Source: Novosphingobium sp. Fuku2-ISO-50 (GTDB lineage Bacteria > Pseudomonadota > Alphaproteobacteria > Sphingomonadales > Sphingomonadaceae). Taken from it: a stretch of 64,000 bases of DNA. The position numbers and the translations under genes were made by a program. Location of the stretch: positions 186,001 through 250,000 of the forward strand of contig NZ_KQ954287.1 of the NCBI RefSeq assembly GCF_001519055.1, read 5' to 3'. Below are positions 32,691 to 41,783 of this stretch, piece by piece. Each line of letters opens with the position of its first letter. The stretch's first letter is position 1. The notes under the pieces were generated by a model. That model searched no databases and was not told the origin of the DNA. It saw nothing but the letters and a program-made list of their open reading frames with translations.

Positions 32691-33470
32691 CTAGTGGGCG
32701 AGCAGCAACGGCACTACCGATCGGTCGAGCAGCGCGCGCGAAACGCCGCCCAACAACAGTTCGCGCAAACGGCTCTTGCCGAACAGGCCCATCACGATCA
32801 GCCCGGCATCGTGTTCGCGCGCAAAATCCTCGATCGTCGCCGAAATCGAACCGACCCGCTCGGTTTCGTGGCATTCGGCATGAATGTCGTGGCGCGACAG
32901 ATAGGACGCGGCCTCGGCGGCAGGATAATCGTCGCCCTTTTCGCGCACGGTCAGCAAATGAACCCCGCCCGCCAGCCGCAGCAGCGGAAGCGCCGCACGC
33001 AGCGCCGCCGCGCCTTCATGACCACCGTCCCAGGCGACCACCGCCGGCTTGTCAAAAGTCAGCATCGGCGCGCCCTTGGGCACGGCCAGCACCGGCACGC
33101 GCACGCCGATGCCGATTTCTTCAAGCGCGGGATCATCAAGGCTGGTCACGACGATGTCGGTAAACCGCGAGGCGCTGGCAACGCCTTCGATGCGGCCTTC
33201 ATCGATCACCACCACGTCAAACGACACATCCTGCGGAGCCAGTCGCGCATCCAGATCGCTGGCGAGCTTTTCATCGGCGGCACGCACCTGATTGATCGCT
33301 TCGGCCGATAGCGCCGCGCCGCCAAACGGCTCCCACAGCGCCAGTTCGGCAAACGGAGTCGCGATCTGGAATGTGACATGGCCATGCACGGCCCGGGCAA
33401 GCGCAAGCGCGGTTTCGACACGATCATCAAGCGTTGCCGAATTGTCGACGGGGCACAGAATGGAGCGCAT
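32691..33470 (-). CDS. Universal stress protein, two UspA domains
   Basis: The protein has 259 residues from ATG 33470, with AAGAAGG upstream. The first UspA domain begins MRSILCPVDNSATLDDRVE (residues 1-135). The second begins PAVVAWDGGHEGAAALRAAL and ends with the nucleotide-binding motif VMGLFGKSRLRELLLGGVSRALL. The ATP-binding glycine pattern is intact in the second domain and degenerate in the first. Tandem UspA proteins act in stress adaptation. No operon partners, the downstream gene being 200 bases away. Confidence 0.88.
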   Translation of the reverse strand: MRSILCPVDNSATLDDRVETALALARAVHGHVTFQIATPFAELALWEPFGGAALSAEAINQVRAADEKLASDLDARLAPQDVSFDVVVIDEGRIEGVASASRFTDIVVTSLDDPALEEIGIGVRVPVLAVPKGAPMLTFDKPAVVAWDGGHEGAAALRAALPLLRLAGGVHLLTVREKGDDYPAAEAASYLSRHDIHAECHETERVGSISATIEDFAREHDAGLIVMGLFGKSRLRELLLGGVSRALLDRSVVPLLLAH

Positions 33471-33628
33471 TTGGGATCGTCCTTCTTCTTGTTTCCACTG
33501 GTCTGCGCGCCGCCCGGCGAGTCGACCATGATCCACGTCAAATCACGGATCATTGCCCCTTGCCCCGCTTAATCGGTCCCTTAAGAGAGGGCAGACATAC
33601 CAAGATACTGCACTATCGGGAGAGAGCA

Positions 33629-34288
33629 ATGCAAACATCACGCCGATTCGAGGCGGTGATTTTCGATTTCGGCGGGGTAATCACCGCAAGTCCGTTCGAA
33701 GCGTTCAACCGCCTGGAAGCGGAGCACGGATTGCCGCGCGATTTCGTCCGCCGGGTCAATGCGACCAACCCCGAAGCCAATGCCTGGGCCCTGTTCGAAC
33801 GCGCCGAAATCGACGCTGCGCGGTTTGACGCCCTGTTTGCGCAAGAGGCGGCCGCGCTTGGACACAGGCTCGATGGCGCTTCGGTGCTGGCCGTACTCGC
33901 CGGTGCGGTCCGCCCGGCGATGGTCACCGCGCTCGATCAGCTGGCCGGGGCGGGCTATCGCCTGGCCTGCATCACCAACAATGTCCCCACCGGGCACGGC
34001 GCAGGCATGGCGCGGGCGGCCGATCGCGCCGATGCGATGGAAGCGATCTTTGCCCGCTTCGAACATGTCATCGAAAGCTCGAAAGTGGCGCTGCGCAAGC
34101 CCGATCCGCGCATCTATACCATGATGTGCGACCATCTCGGCCTTGCCCCGGACGCGTGCATCTATCTCGACGACCTGGGCATCAATTGCAAACCGGCCGC
34201 CACGCTGGGCATGCACGCGATCAAGGTGACCAGCGGCGCACAGGCGCTGGCGGACTTGTCGGCGGTGCTCGGAATCCCGCTCGGCTAA
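33629..34288 (+). CDS. HAD-superfamily hydrolase (epoxide hydrolase N-terminal phosphatase type)
   Basis: The protein has 219 residues from ATG 33629, with GGGAGAGAG upstream. Motif I is FDFGGVIT, where the usual second Asp is replaced by Gly, as in the YihX/epoxide hydrolase N-terminal subgroup. Motif II is ITNN, the motif III lysine is in LRKPDPRIY, and motif IV is CIYLDDLGINCKPA. The alpha-helical cap lies between motifs I and II. Substrate is unknown, with small phosphate esters typical for the group. Its stop overlaps the end of the convergent LysR gene by four bases. Confidence 0.88.
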   Translation: MQTSRRFEAVIFDFGGVITASPFEAFNRLEAEHGLPRDFVRRVNATNPEANAWALFERAEIDAARFDALFAQEAAALGHRLDGASVLAVLAGAVRPAMVTALDQLAGAGYRLACITNNVPTGHGAGMARAADRADAMEAIFARFEHVIESSKVALRKPDPRIYTMMCDHLGLAPDACIYLDDLGINCKPAATLGMHAIKVTSGAQALADLSAVLGIPLG

Positions 34289-35154
34289 GGATCGACTTGC
34301 AGCAGGGATGCGCGGCGGAACAGTTCGAGCACCAGCGGGTCGCGCTCGATTTCGCGAATCGCCGCTTCGAATTGCAGCTGGCGTTGGGGACGCGGGGCGA
34401 TTTCGACCAGCGTTCCTGCGGCAAGCTCTGCCCGCACCATCGTTTCGGGCATGACCGCAGCGCCGCGCCCGGCCAGCACGATGTCGATCAGCGTGCGCAC
34501 ATTGTCGCATGTCGCCACCGCGCGCGCCGCCAGCTTTGCGATGGCAAGGCATTCGTGCGTCACCGCATGGAGCGGCGAACTGGGGGGCAGCGCCCAGATC
34601 GGGATCGGCTCTGCACCCAGGCTCCGCGCCGTCGTCGCGCTGGCGGCAAAGACCAGCGCCACGGTGCCGATGGCGGCTGTGCGGATGCCGGGAATCGCCA
34701 CCGGTCCGGCCAGAAAGGCCAGATCGTTGCGCCCCGCCATAAGCTGCTGAACCATGCGCGCGGTCAGGTCGAGCTCCACTTCGAGGACGACACCGGGCAG
34801 ATCGCGTTCGACATCGCGGACAAAGCCCGGCAGGCAACCGGCAGCGGCGATTTCGCCCGCCCCCACGCGCACCACGCCCGCCACCCCGGCAAAATCGCTC
34901 GCGCGGGTCAGCACACGCTCGAACCCGACCCACAGCGGCTCTATTTCGCGCACCAGATCGCGCCCGCGCGCCGTCAGCACCATCAGCCGCCCTTCGCGAC
35001 GGAACAGATCGACCCCCAGTTGATCCTCGATTTCGCGCACCCGCGCCGAGATTGCGGGCTGCGTCGTGTTGAGCCGTTCGGCGGCGGCGCGAAACGTGCC
35101 GAGCCGGGCAATCCACAGCAACGTTTCAAAATGATAGATGGCCAATCTTTTCAT
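34285..35154 (-). CDS. LysR-family transcriptional regulator
   Basis: This 289-residue protein has the N-terminal winged HTH at residues about 4-63 (FETLLWIARLGTFRAAAERLNTTQPAISARVREIE) and a periplasmic-binding-like effector domain (about 90-285). It is divergent from scoA with 89 bases between the start codons, and a dyad of the T-N11-A type lies in that gap, so it probably controls scoAB and itself. The effector is not known. A CoA-ester or keto acid would fit the target. Confidence 0.9.
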   Translation of the reverse strand: MKRLAIYHFETLLWIARLGTFRAAAERLNTTQPAISARVREIEDQLGVDLFRREGRLMVLTARGRDLVREIEPLWVGFERVLTRASDFAGVAGVVRVGAGEIAAAGCLPGFVRDVERDLPGVVLEVELDLTARMVQQLMAGRNDLAFLAGPVAIPGIRTAAIGTVALVFAASATTARSLGAEPIPIWALPPSSPLHAVTHECLAIAKLAARAVATCDNVRTLIDIVLAGRGAAVMPETMVRAELAAGTLVEIAPRPQRQLQFEAAIREIERDPLVLELFRRASLLQVDP

Positions 35155-35162
35155 AAGCGTTG

Positions 35163-35180
35163 TTTATCGAATTTCATAAA
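35163..35180. promoter_or_regulatory. Candidate LysR operator between the regulator and scoA
   Basis: TTTAT (35163-35167), eight bases, ATAAA (35176-35180): a perfect 5-bp dyad with T-N11-A geometry, eight bases from the LysR start codon and about 65 bases upstream of scoA. Confidence 0.5.
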
Positions 35181-35243
35181 AAAGTAGCGCTGTTTTCGAT
35201 GGATCGAAGCGATTACGATGCCCCCTGTCAAAGGGAGAGATTC

Positions 35244-35954
35244 ATGGCCAACAAGCTCTATCCCGACGCCACAGCCGCGCTTGACGGGCTGCTGCGCGAC
35301 GGGCTGCTGATCGCCTGCGGTGGGTTCGGGCTCTGCGGAGTTCCCGAACGCCTGCTCGATGCGGTGCGCGAATCGGGGGTGAAGAACCTGACGTTCGCGT
35401 CAAACAACGCCGGGATCGACAACGAAGGCATCGGCAAACTGCTGCGCACGCGCCAGGTCAGCAAGATGATCTCGTCCTATGTCGGCGAAAACAAGGAATT
35501 CGAGCGCCAGTATCTGTCGGGCGAGCTTGAAGTCGAATTCTGCCCGCAAGGCACTTTGGCCGAGCGCATGCGCGCGGGCGGCGCGGGTATCCCCGGATTC
35601 TACACCAAGACCGGCGTCGGCACGCTGGTCGCCGAGGGCAAGGAAGTCAAAACCTTCGACGGGCAGGACTTTATCCTCGAACGCGGCATCTTTGCCGATC
35701 TCGCGCTGGTCAAGGCGTGGAAAGCCGACGAGACCGGCAATGTCGTGTTTCGCAAGACCGCGCGCAATTTCAACGTGCCTGCGGCAACCTGCGGCAAAGT
35801 CTGCGTCGTCGAAGTCGAAGAGATCGTGCCCACCGGCAGCCTCGATCCCGATTCGATTCACTTGCCGGGCGTCTATGTCCAGCGGATCGTGCTCGGCGCG
35901 CCTTATGACAAGAAAATCGAATTCCGCACGACCCGCGCACGGGAGAACGCATGA
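35244..35954 (+). CDS. scoA: 3-oxoacid CoA-transferase subunit A
   Basis: The protein has 236 residues from ATG 35244, with a strong AAGGGAGAG upstream. With the B subunit it moves CoA from succinyl-CoA to 3-oxoacids such as acetoacetate. The glycine-rich [17 protein letters not shown] and the [12 protein letters not shown] segment are typical of the A subunit. [17 protein letters not shown] and the [21 protein letters not shown] end are conserved. An earlier in-frame ATG at 35160 is inside the LysR operator and is rejected. It overlaps scoB by four bases. Confidence 0.95.
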   Translation: MANKLYPDATAALDGLLRDGLLIACGGFGLCGVPERLLDAVRESGVKNLTFASNNAGIDNEGIGKLLRTRQVSKMISSYVGENKEFERQYLSGELEVEFCPQGTLAERMRAGGAGIPGFYTKTGVGTLVAEGKEVKTFDGQDFILERGIFADLALVKAWKADETGNVVFRKTARNFNVPAATCGKVCVVEVEEIVPTGSLDPDSIHLPGVYVQRIVLGAPYDKKIEFRTTRARENA

Positions 35955-36604
35955 TGAGCCAGGCAAAAACGGGGTGGACCCGCGACGAAATGGCCGCACG
36001 CGCCGCGCGCGAGCTGGAAGACGGCTTTTATGTGAACCTCGGCATCGGCATCCCGACCCTGGTGGCAAACCACATCCCGGCAGGGATGACGGTGACGCTC
36101 CAATCGGAAAACGGCATGCTCGGCATCGGGCCCTTTCCCTATGACGACGAAGTCGATCCCGATCTGATCAACGCGGGCAAGCAGACCATCAGCGAATTGC
36201 CGCAGTCGGCCTATTTCGACAGCGCGGCGAGCTTTGCGATGATCCGGGGCGGGCATATCGACCTGACCGTGCTCGGCGCGATGGAAGTGTCGGAAAGCGG
36301 CGACATCGCCAACTGGATGGTGCCGGGCAAGATGATCAAGGGCATGGGCGGGGCGATGGACCTTGTCGCCGGGGTCAAGAAAATCATCGTCGTCATGGAA
36401 CATTGCGCCAAGGACGGCAGCGCCAAGTTCATCCCCGCCTGCACTTTGCCGCTGACCGGGCGCAATGTCGTCGACATGATCGTCACCGACCTCGCCGTGT
36501 TTGCGCGGCCCGACCATGGCGCCCCGTTCCGGCTGGTCGAGCTGGCCCCCGGCGTCACCGCCGAAGACGTCGCGGCCAAGACCACGGCGCACTACGTGGC
36601 ATAA
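35951..36604 (+). CDS. scoB: 3-oxoacid CoA-transferase subunit B
   Basis: This 217-residue catalytic subunit has the nucleophilic glutamate in [11 protein letters not shown]. Other family segments are [63 protein letters not shown] and [21 protein letters not shown]. The start ATGATG overlaps the scoA stop, so the subunits are made in equal amounts. Together they allow use of ketone bodies or polyhydroxybutyrate breakdown products, an inference from the reaction. Confidence 0.95.
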   Translation: MMSQAKTGWTRDEMAARAARELEDGFYVNLGIGIPTLVANHIPAGMTVTLQSENGMLGIGPFPYDDEVDPDLINAGKQTISELPQSAYFDSAASFAMIRGGHIDLTVLGAMEVSESGDIANWMVPGKMIKGMGGAMDLVAGVKKIIVVMEHCAKDGSAKFIPACTLPLTGRNVVDMIVTDLAVFARPDHGAPFRLVELAPGVTAEDVAAKTTAHYVA

Positions 36605-36632
36605 TCCGGCGGGCGGTGATAAGCGGGGCGAC

Positions 36633-37316
36633 ATGAACACGCTGATCACCGCCAACCGGAACTATTCGAGCTGGTCGCTGCGCCCGTGGGTGCTGATGCG
36701 CGCGCTGGGCATTCCTTTCGTCGACCGCGTCGAGCCGTTTGCCCAGGCCGTGAACTGGCAGGCGTTCCGCGCCTTTTCGCCGACCGGGCAAGTGCCTGTG
36801 CTGATCGACGGCGCAACGACGGTGTGGGATTCGCTGGGGATCACGCTCTATCTCGCCGACCGGCACGCCGGGATCTGGCCCGAGGAGCCGGTTGCGCGCG
36901 CCTTTGCCCAAGCGGTCGTGGCCGAAATGCACGGCGGCTTTTCAGCCTTGCGCAATCGCTGCACGATGAATGTCGGCGTGCGCGCAAGACTGCCGGAAAT
37001 CGATGCCGAGCTTGCGCGCGACTTGGCCCGGATTGGCGAAATCCTTGGGCAGGGGCTCGACCGCTTTGGCGGGCCCTGGCTGGCGGGATCGGCCTTTACC
37101 GCAGCCGACGCATTCTATGCCCCGGTCGCCTTTCGCATCCGCACGTATGGGCTCGATGTCGGGCCTGTGGGCGCACAATGGGTCGAAAGCGTGCTGGCGC
37201 ACCCGGCGATGCGCGAATGGGAAAGCGCCGCGCTCGCCGAGACGTGGCGCGAAGTCGAGCATGAGGCCGACCTTGCCCGCTGCGGCGCGATCACGGCCGA
37301 TTATCGCGCGTCGTGA
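36633..37316 (+). CDS. Glutathione S-transferase family protein (paralog)
   Basis: The protein has 227 residues from ATG 36633. It begins MNTLITANRNYSSWSLRPWV with a thioredoxin fold (about 1-78, VPVLIDGATTVWDSLGITLYLAD) and an all-helical C-terminal domain containing WLAGSAFTAADAFYAPVAFR, the GST N-capping region. It is related to the GST at 27186, with the same active-site region. It follows scoB by 28 bases and could be part of that operon. Its end overlaps the convergent DUF983 gene by 16 bases. Confidence 0.87.
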   Translation: MNTLITANRNYSSWSLRPWVLMRALGIPFVDRVEPFAQAVNWQAFRAFSPTGQVPVLIDGATTVWDSLGITLYLADRHAGIWPEEPVARAFAQAVVAEMHGGFSALRNRCTMNVGVRARLPEIDAELARDLARIGEILGQGLDRFGGPWLAGSAFTAADAFYAPVAFRIRTYGLDVGPVGAQWVESVLAHPAMREWESAALAETWREVEHEADLARCGAITADYRAS

Positions 37317-37717
37317 TCGTGTGAATCAAGCTTTGCCCAGCTGCTTTCGGTCCCCGCCTGCACCGCGTCATTGAGATATTGCGAGGCGACCAGCCAGCCT
37401 TTGAACGGGCGCAGCGACCCCAGGCACCCCACCGCGAGAATCGGCACCGACACGAGCGCGTGAACCCACCACGGCGGATCGAATTCGACCTCCAGCCACA
37501 CCGCGATGAACGTCAGCGGAAACGCGGTGATGCACAGCGCAAAGAACGCCGGGCCATCGTCGGCATGGGCAAATTTGTAATCGAGCCCGCAATTGGGGCA
37601 GCGATCGGCCAGTTTGAGCCAGCCGTTGAACATCGACGCCTTGCCGCATTCGGGGCACGTGCCGTTCCAGCCGGACCGCAGAATGCGCTTGAGCTTAACA
37701 TTGTGAATCAAGCCCAA
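37301..37717 (-). CDS. DUF983 family membrane protein with zinc-ribbon start
   Basis: The protein has about 138 residues. The start is uncertain: I use TTG 37717, which follows GGGAG at eight bases. The open frame extends to TTG 37822 with unconvincing sequence. Two CxxC pairs (GTCPECGKASMFNG and DRCPNCGLDYKF) form a zinc ribbon, followed by DDGPAFFAL and two membrane helices (about 75-115). This is the DUF983 family of unknown function. It faces the GST gene and is divergent from the acyltransferase. Confidence 0.85.
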   Translation of the reverse strand: MGLIHNVKLKRILRSGWNGTCPECGKASMFNGWLKLADRCPNCGLDYKFAHADDGPAFFALCITAFPLTFIAVWLEVEFDPPWWVHALVSVPILAVGCLGSLRPFKGWLVASQYLNDAVQAGTESSWAKLDSHDHDAR

Positions 37718-37836
37718 GGCCGCATCTCCCGTTATCTGTGTTGTTGCAACGTTGTACGCCACCACGGCACCGCCCGGCAAGCCGTTCGACTTGGCGGCGT
37801 TCGCGGTGTAAGCGCCCCGCAACCGGGGGGATCACC

Positions 37837-38472
37837 ATGAACGACGTACCACATTCCGACGGGTCTCGCGATCCGGCACGCCCCGCCATCGGAGCGATGT
37901 CGCGCCTGACGAAGGCCGCGCTGCTGACATTCTATCGCCGACAGGGATGGCGCGCGGTCGGCACGCCCCCGCCCGGCGGTCGCTATATCCTGATCGCCGC
38001 GCCGCACACGTCGAACTGGGATTTCGTGTTTTTCCTCGGTCTGGCCGAATCGCTGGGGATCGATCCGCATTTCATGGCCAAGGACAGCCTGTTTCGCTGG
38101 CCCATGGGCGGTTTCATGCGCGACATGGGGGGAATTTTGGTCAACCGGGCGGGGCGCAGCGACATGGTCGCCACCATGATCGACGAATTTGCCCGCCGCG
38201 ACCGCTTTGCGCTGACCATCGCGCCCGAAGGCACGCGCAGCAAGGTCCGTTCATGGCGCAGCGGATTCTATCACATTGCGATGGGCGCGGGAGTGCCGAT
38301 CGTGCCCGGTTTCATGGACTATGCCAAACGCATCGGCGGAGTCGGCCCGGCGATCATGCCCACCGGCGACTATCGCGCCGACATGATGCGCATCGCCGAA
38401 ACCTATCGCGATGTCATCCCGCGCCATCCCGGCCGCGGGCTTACCGACTTCCAGTCGATGATCGGGGCGTGA
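37837..38472 (+). CDS. Lysophospholipid acyltransferase family protein (PlsC-like)
   Basis: The protein has 211 residues from ATG 37837. The acyltransferase catalytic motif appears as PHTSNWDF (H and D four apart, as in HX4D), and the second motif as [39 protein letters not shown] follows. The arrangement fits the membrane-associated acyltransferases that transfer acyl groups to lysophospholipids or glycerol phosphate. The exact acceptor is unknown. Its last 32 bases overlap the end of the convergent 2Fe-2S gene. Confidence 0.87.
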   Translation: MNDVPHSDGSRDPARPAIGAMSRLTKAALLTFYRRQGWRAVGTPPPGGRYILIAAPHTSNWDFVFFLGLAESLGIDPHFMAKDSLFRWPMGGFMRDMGGILVNRAGRSDMVATMIDEFARRDRFALTIAPEGTRSKVRSWRSGFYHIAMGAGVPIVPGFMDYAKRIGGVGPAIMPTGDYRADMMRIAETYRDVIPRHPGRGLTDFQSMIGA

Positions 38473-38890
38473 GCGGCGATGGCGGGGTGAGCGGCGATGG
38501 CGGGGTGAGCCGATAGTCCTCGACCGGGCGGCCCTGCCCCAGATGTTCGACAATGATCCGTTCGAGCACTGCCGGACTGCACGAATGATACCAGACCCCT
38601 TCGGGATAGACCACCGCAACCGGCCCGGCGAGACAGACGCGCAGGCAACCCGCCTTGCTGCGTAACACCCCGACATGGCCGCCAAGCCCGAGTTCGCCGA
38701 GCCGCCGTTTCAGATAGGCCCAGCTTTCGCGCCCCTTTTCGCGCGGGCAGCATTTGTCCTGTTCGGGATCGACGCACAAGAAGATGTGCCGCCGGGGCGC
38801 AAACCCGCCTAACAGCGCCAGCGCGCGCTCGGCCTGTTCGATCGTTTCAGGATCGGCCGTTGCAGGATCAGCAGCGGCGTCTTCGTTCAT
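38441..38890 (-). CDS. (2Fe-2S) thioredoxin-like ferredoxin protein
   Basis: The protein has 149 residues from ATG 38890. It contains a thioredoxin-like 2Fe-2S ferredoxin domain with cysteines in [15 protein letters not shown] and later in [23 protein letters not shown], as in NuoE-type or short (2Fe-2S) ferredoxins. The tail has the repeat [15 protein letters not shown], produced by an 18-bp tandem duplication. The partner redox protein is unknown. It is 22 bases downstream of popZ on the same strand, so they may share a transcript. Confidence 0.88.
   Translation of the reverse strand: MNEDAAADPATADPETIEQAERALALLGGFAPRRHIFLCVDPEQDKCCPREKGRESWAYLKRRLGELGLGGHVGVLRSKAGCLRVCLAGPVAVVYPEGVWYHSCSPAVLERIIVEHLGQGRPVEDYRLTPPSPLTPPSPLTPRSSTGSR
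38469..38510. repeat. 18-bp tandem repeat (2.3 copies)
   Basis: Unit GTGAGCGGCGATGGCGGG at 38469-38486 and 38487-38504, with a partial third copy GTGAGC at 38505-38510. It starts at the stop codon of the acyltransferase and codes for the Pro-rich tail of the 2Fe-2S protein on the other strand. Confidence 0.92.
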
Positions 38891-38912
38891 GACCCGATCC
38901 CCGTGATGCCGA

Positions 38913-39392
38913 TCAGCCCTTTTTGCGCACGATTCGGGCGATTTCCGCAGCGACCAGCCGCTCGACCATCGGCGGCAGATGTGTGTCGAGCCATTCGGCC
39001 AGCATCGGCCGCAGGAGCTCGCGCACCAGCCCTTCGAGCGAGGTTTCACCGGCGCGCACGATCTGCGGCCGGGCGCCCGGTTCGGCCAGCATGGCCAGCG
39101 CAGCCAGCGAATCGCGCATGGCCGACGTCGTCACATCATTGAGCAGCGGGCTATCGCCGCTCTCTTCATCGTCGTCCTCGAAAGCGCCATCATCGTGCGC
39201 CGCCGATCCACGCGCAGGGCCCTTGCGTTCGGCCCCCAGCACTTGCGCGGCGACTTCGCCAAGATCGAGCACATCGCCGCCACGGCGGCGCGCATCGTCA
39301 CGCCGACCGGATTCGATCCGGCTGTCGCGCGCGATCACTTTCTTGATCGACGAAAGGATTTCCTCGACCGAGGGTTCACCCGCCTGACGCAT
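38913..39392 (-). CDS. popZ: Polar organizing protein PopZ-like (DUF2497)
   Basis: This 159-residue protein has an N-terminal [23 protein letters not shown], the helix that binds client proteins in PopZ. Then comes an acidic, low-complexity linker rich in Asp, Glu and Arg (about 25-90). The C-terminal oligomerisation region is [37 protein letters not shown]. In Caulobacter PopZ forms a polar condensate that anchors the ParB-parS centromere. The short linker fits the variable length seen in the family. It is upstream of the 2Fe-2S gene and downstream of tolC on the same strand. Confidence 0.92.
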   Translation of the reverse strand: MRQAGEPSVEEILSSIKKVIARDSRIESGRRDDARRRGGDVLDLGEVAAQVLGAERKGPARGSAAHDDGAFEDDDEESGDSPLLNDVTTSAMRDSLAALAMLAEPGARPQIVRAGETSLEGLVRELLRPMLAEWLDTHLPPMVERLVAAEIARIVRKKG

Positions 39393-39483
39393 GCTTGTCG
39401 CGATCCCCTGCTAAAAAAACCGTGCGAGCTTTGCGAATCACCAAAGCCTGCCCACAGGCAAGCGAGTATCACGGCCCCTTTCA

Positions 39484-40971
39484 TTACGGTAGGGGCTGCG
39501 GCGGCACCTCGGCATCTTGCGCAGGGGTGTTTGCCGTCGCGGTCGATTGGCGCACCGGCGTCGGATCGCGGTGCCAGTCGTTGGCATCGCCCGCCGCATG
39601 ATCGTAATGCACTTGCGGATCATAGAGCGCGGCGCCGAGATCGCCATCGAGCGCGAGATCCTTCGATTGCGCCTTGCCCATCGCTGCCAGCAAGTTGAAC
39701 CCGGCGACATAGGCGTTGCGCTTTGCCGTCACCAGATTGACCTGGGAGTTGAGCAATTCCTGCTCGGCATCGAGGATATTGAGAATCGTGCGATTGCCCA
39801 CGGTGTTTTCGGCACGCACGCCTTCGAGACTGAGCGCGGCGGCATCGACGGCGGTCTGATTGAGCGAAATCGCATCGTTGGCGGCTTTCCACGCGGCAAA
39901 GTCGGCGCGCACGGTGGCGATCACTTCGCGCTCGACCGAAATCTCGTGTTCGTCGGCGGCGCCTTCGTTGGCCTGGGCCTGGCGGATCTGCGCGCTGGGC
40001 AACCCGCCCTGATAGAACGGGATCGTCGCCTGCAACCCGATCTGCGCGGTGCCGCTATGCGGCAGGCTGCCGACCTGAAGCGCCTGCGCCGGAAGCGTGC
40101 CGAGATAGTTGGCATAAGCGGCCGAACCGACCACGGCGACTTTGGGCAGCCGCGAGGCATCGGCGGTTTTCACGTCATAGCCCGCCGCCCTGGTCGCCAG
40201 CCGCGCGGCGGCAAGGTCAGGATTGCTTTCGAGCGCGACTTGCACGGCATCGTCGGGCGCATGCGGCAATCCGGCCAGCGGCGGCGGCGTTTCAAGCTGG
40301 CCGGGGACATGGCCGACCGCCTGAATATAGCGTTCGCGCGCCGCGATCAGGTTTGATTCCGCATTGCGCAATGCCGCGCGGCCCTGCGCAAGGCGCGAAT
40401 TCGACTGGGCCACGTCGGTGCGGGTGACATCGCCGATTTCAAAGCGGTCGCTCGTCGCCTTGAGGTTGACTTCGAGCACCTGCACATTGTTGCGGTTGAG
40501 CGAGACGATCGCGGCATTGAGCGTGACATCCAGATAGGCCGCCACGACTTGCGAAAACACGCCCGTTTCCGTGCCGAGCAAACTGGCCTGGCCCTGCTTC
40601 ACCCGTGTCTTGGCCGCATCGATCGCGCTTCTGACTCCGCCGCCGGAATAGATCGGCGCGCTGAACGACGTCGATGCCTGAAACGTGTCGCTGGGATAGA
40701 AGTCATAGGCGCCATAAGCCGTCTTTTCGACGGTATGGGCATAGCTGACCGAGCCTTGCAGGCTGGGCAGGCCTTGCGCGCGGGCGATCGGCACGGTCTC
40801 GTCGGTCGCGCGCTGGCTGGCGCGCGCCGAGGCGAGATCCGGATTGTTGCCATAGGCCGCGATCAACGCTTCGCGCAGCGTTTCCGCCCCGGCTGTTTCT
40901 GTCAGCGCCGCCGTCGGTGCGATAAACATCGCCGCACCGATCAGCAGACGGCCCCATCCTCTCCGCTGCAT
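39484..40971 (-). CDS. tolC: TolC family outer membrane efflux channel
   Basis: This 495-residue protein starts with a signal peptide (about 1-29, ending TAGAETLREAL). It has the two repeats of the outer membrane efflux family: beta strands in the NNPDLASARASQRATDETV/YAHTVEKTAYG part and long helices with conserved ALRNAESNLIAARERYIQAVGHVPG. The second repeat ends with NVLD-like ILNILDAEQELLNSQVNLVTAKRNAYVAGFNLLAAMG. The C-terminus is a flexible Pro/Ala tail. It serves type I secretion or RND efflux, partners not nearby. It follows the PCMT-like gene by five bases. Confidence 0.92.
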   Translation of the reverse strand: MQRRGWGRLLIGAAMFIAPTAALTETAGAETLREALIAAYGNNPDLASARASQRATDETVPIARAQGLPSLQGSVSYAHTVEKTAYGAYDFYPSDTFQASTSFSAPIYSGGGVRSAIDAAKTRVKQGQASLLGTETGVFSQVVAAYLDVTLNAAIVSLNRNNVQVLEVNLKATSDRFEIGDVTRTDVAQSNSRLAQGRAALRNAESNLIAARERYIQAVGHVPGQLETPPPLAGLPHAPDDAVQVALESNPDLAAARLATRAAGYDVKTADASRLPKVAVVGSAAYANYLGTLPAQALQVGSLPHSGTAQIGLQATIPFYQGGLPSAQIRQAQANEGAADEHEISVEREVIATVRADFAAWKAANDAISLNQTAVDAAALSLEGVRAENTVGNRTILNILDAEQELLNSQVNLVTAKRNAYVAGFNLLAAMGKAQSKDLALDGDLGAALYDPQVHYDHAAGDANDWHRDPTPVRQSTATANTPAQDAEVPPQPLP

Positions 40972-40976
40972 GGAAT

Positions 40977-41567
40977 TCAGAAGCTCCAGGTCTTCTTGGC
41001 CGCAAATTCGGGCAAGGCGGCAAAATCGGCCTCGGACAGCTTGGTGAACACCAGCTCGCCCAGCACGCGGCGACCGATCGCCAGCCGCGCCACGCCGCGC
41101 TCGATCAGCCCGGTGATCACCCGGCCCTGATCGGCCAGCACAGCGCCCAGCGATTCGGGCGCAACTTCGATCGCGCCGTCGATCAGGATCAGCGAATAGG
41201 GCGCATTCGCGCTCCAGTCGCCATCGGGCGCCGCCACGGTGACTTTTTGCGCCAGCCTTGCGGCCAGCGCGCCGAGATAGGCACCGGGCTTGCCGATCAC
41301 CAGGATGTGGTCGGTGGCCACCGGTTCGGCGGCGATCAGCATCTGCCCATGGGTCAGCGCCGGCGCCAGCACGGTGCCGTCGCCCAGCGGCACGGCGCGA
41401 TCGATATAGGCGATCGACCGGGCAGCCTCGGGCACGAAATCTTCGCGTGCAACGGCGGCAAAAGCGGCCAGAATCGTCAGATCGTTGACTCCGCTCACCC
41501 GAAGCTGGCTGTCGATCATCGCGCGGCGCGCCGCGTCAAACCCTACGCGTTCTTCCACCAAGGTCAT
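40977..41567 (-). CDS. Protein-L-isoaspartate O-methyltransferase-like protein, degenerate SAM site
   Basis: The protein has 196 residues from ATG 41567, with GAGGGAA six bases before it. The segment ARRAMIDSQLRVSGVNDLTILAAFAAVAREDFVP and RSIAYIDRAVPLGDGTVL are recognisably PCMT. However, the usual E-x-G-x-G-x-G SAM motif reads VIGKPGAYLGALAARL here, and the active-site SQP segment reads LTHGQMLIAAE. It may have lost methyltransferase activity. Its coupling to tolC, five bases downstream, suggests a role linked to the cell envelope. Confidence 0.82.
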   Translation of the reverse strand: MTLVEERVGFDAARRAMIDSQLRVSGVNDLTILAAFAAVAREDFVPEAARSIAYIDRAVPLGDGTVLAPALTHGQMLIAAEPVATDHILVIGKPGAYLGALAARLAQKVTVAAPDGDWSANAPYSLILIDGAIEVAPESLGAVLADQGRVITGLIERGVARLAIGRRVLGELVFTKLSEADFAALPEFAAKKTWSF

Positions 41568-41783
41568 GAATTCCCTCGTTAGCTGATGTACCGGCGCAAG
41601 CGCGCCATCGGGGGGCTGTCCCCCGATCTTGGCCAAAGCTCTAGATTATCGTCTGGGCCGCGCCAAGTTATTTGCATGTCGTGCGTCGAGGCGTAAGGGG
41701 CCTTTCGACGAATGGACCGGCAAATCGCAGGCGCTCCGACCATCCCTGGCGAGCCCTGCCGCGCGATGAAAGGTGCAAGACAG

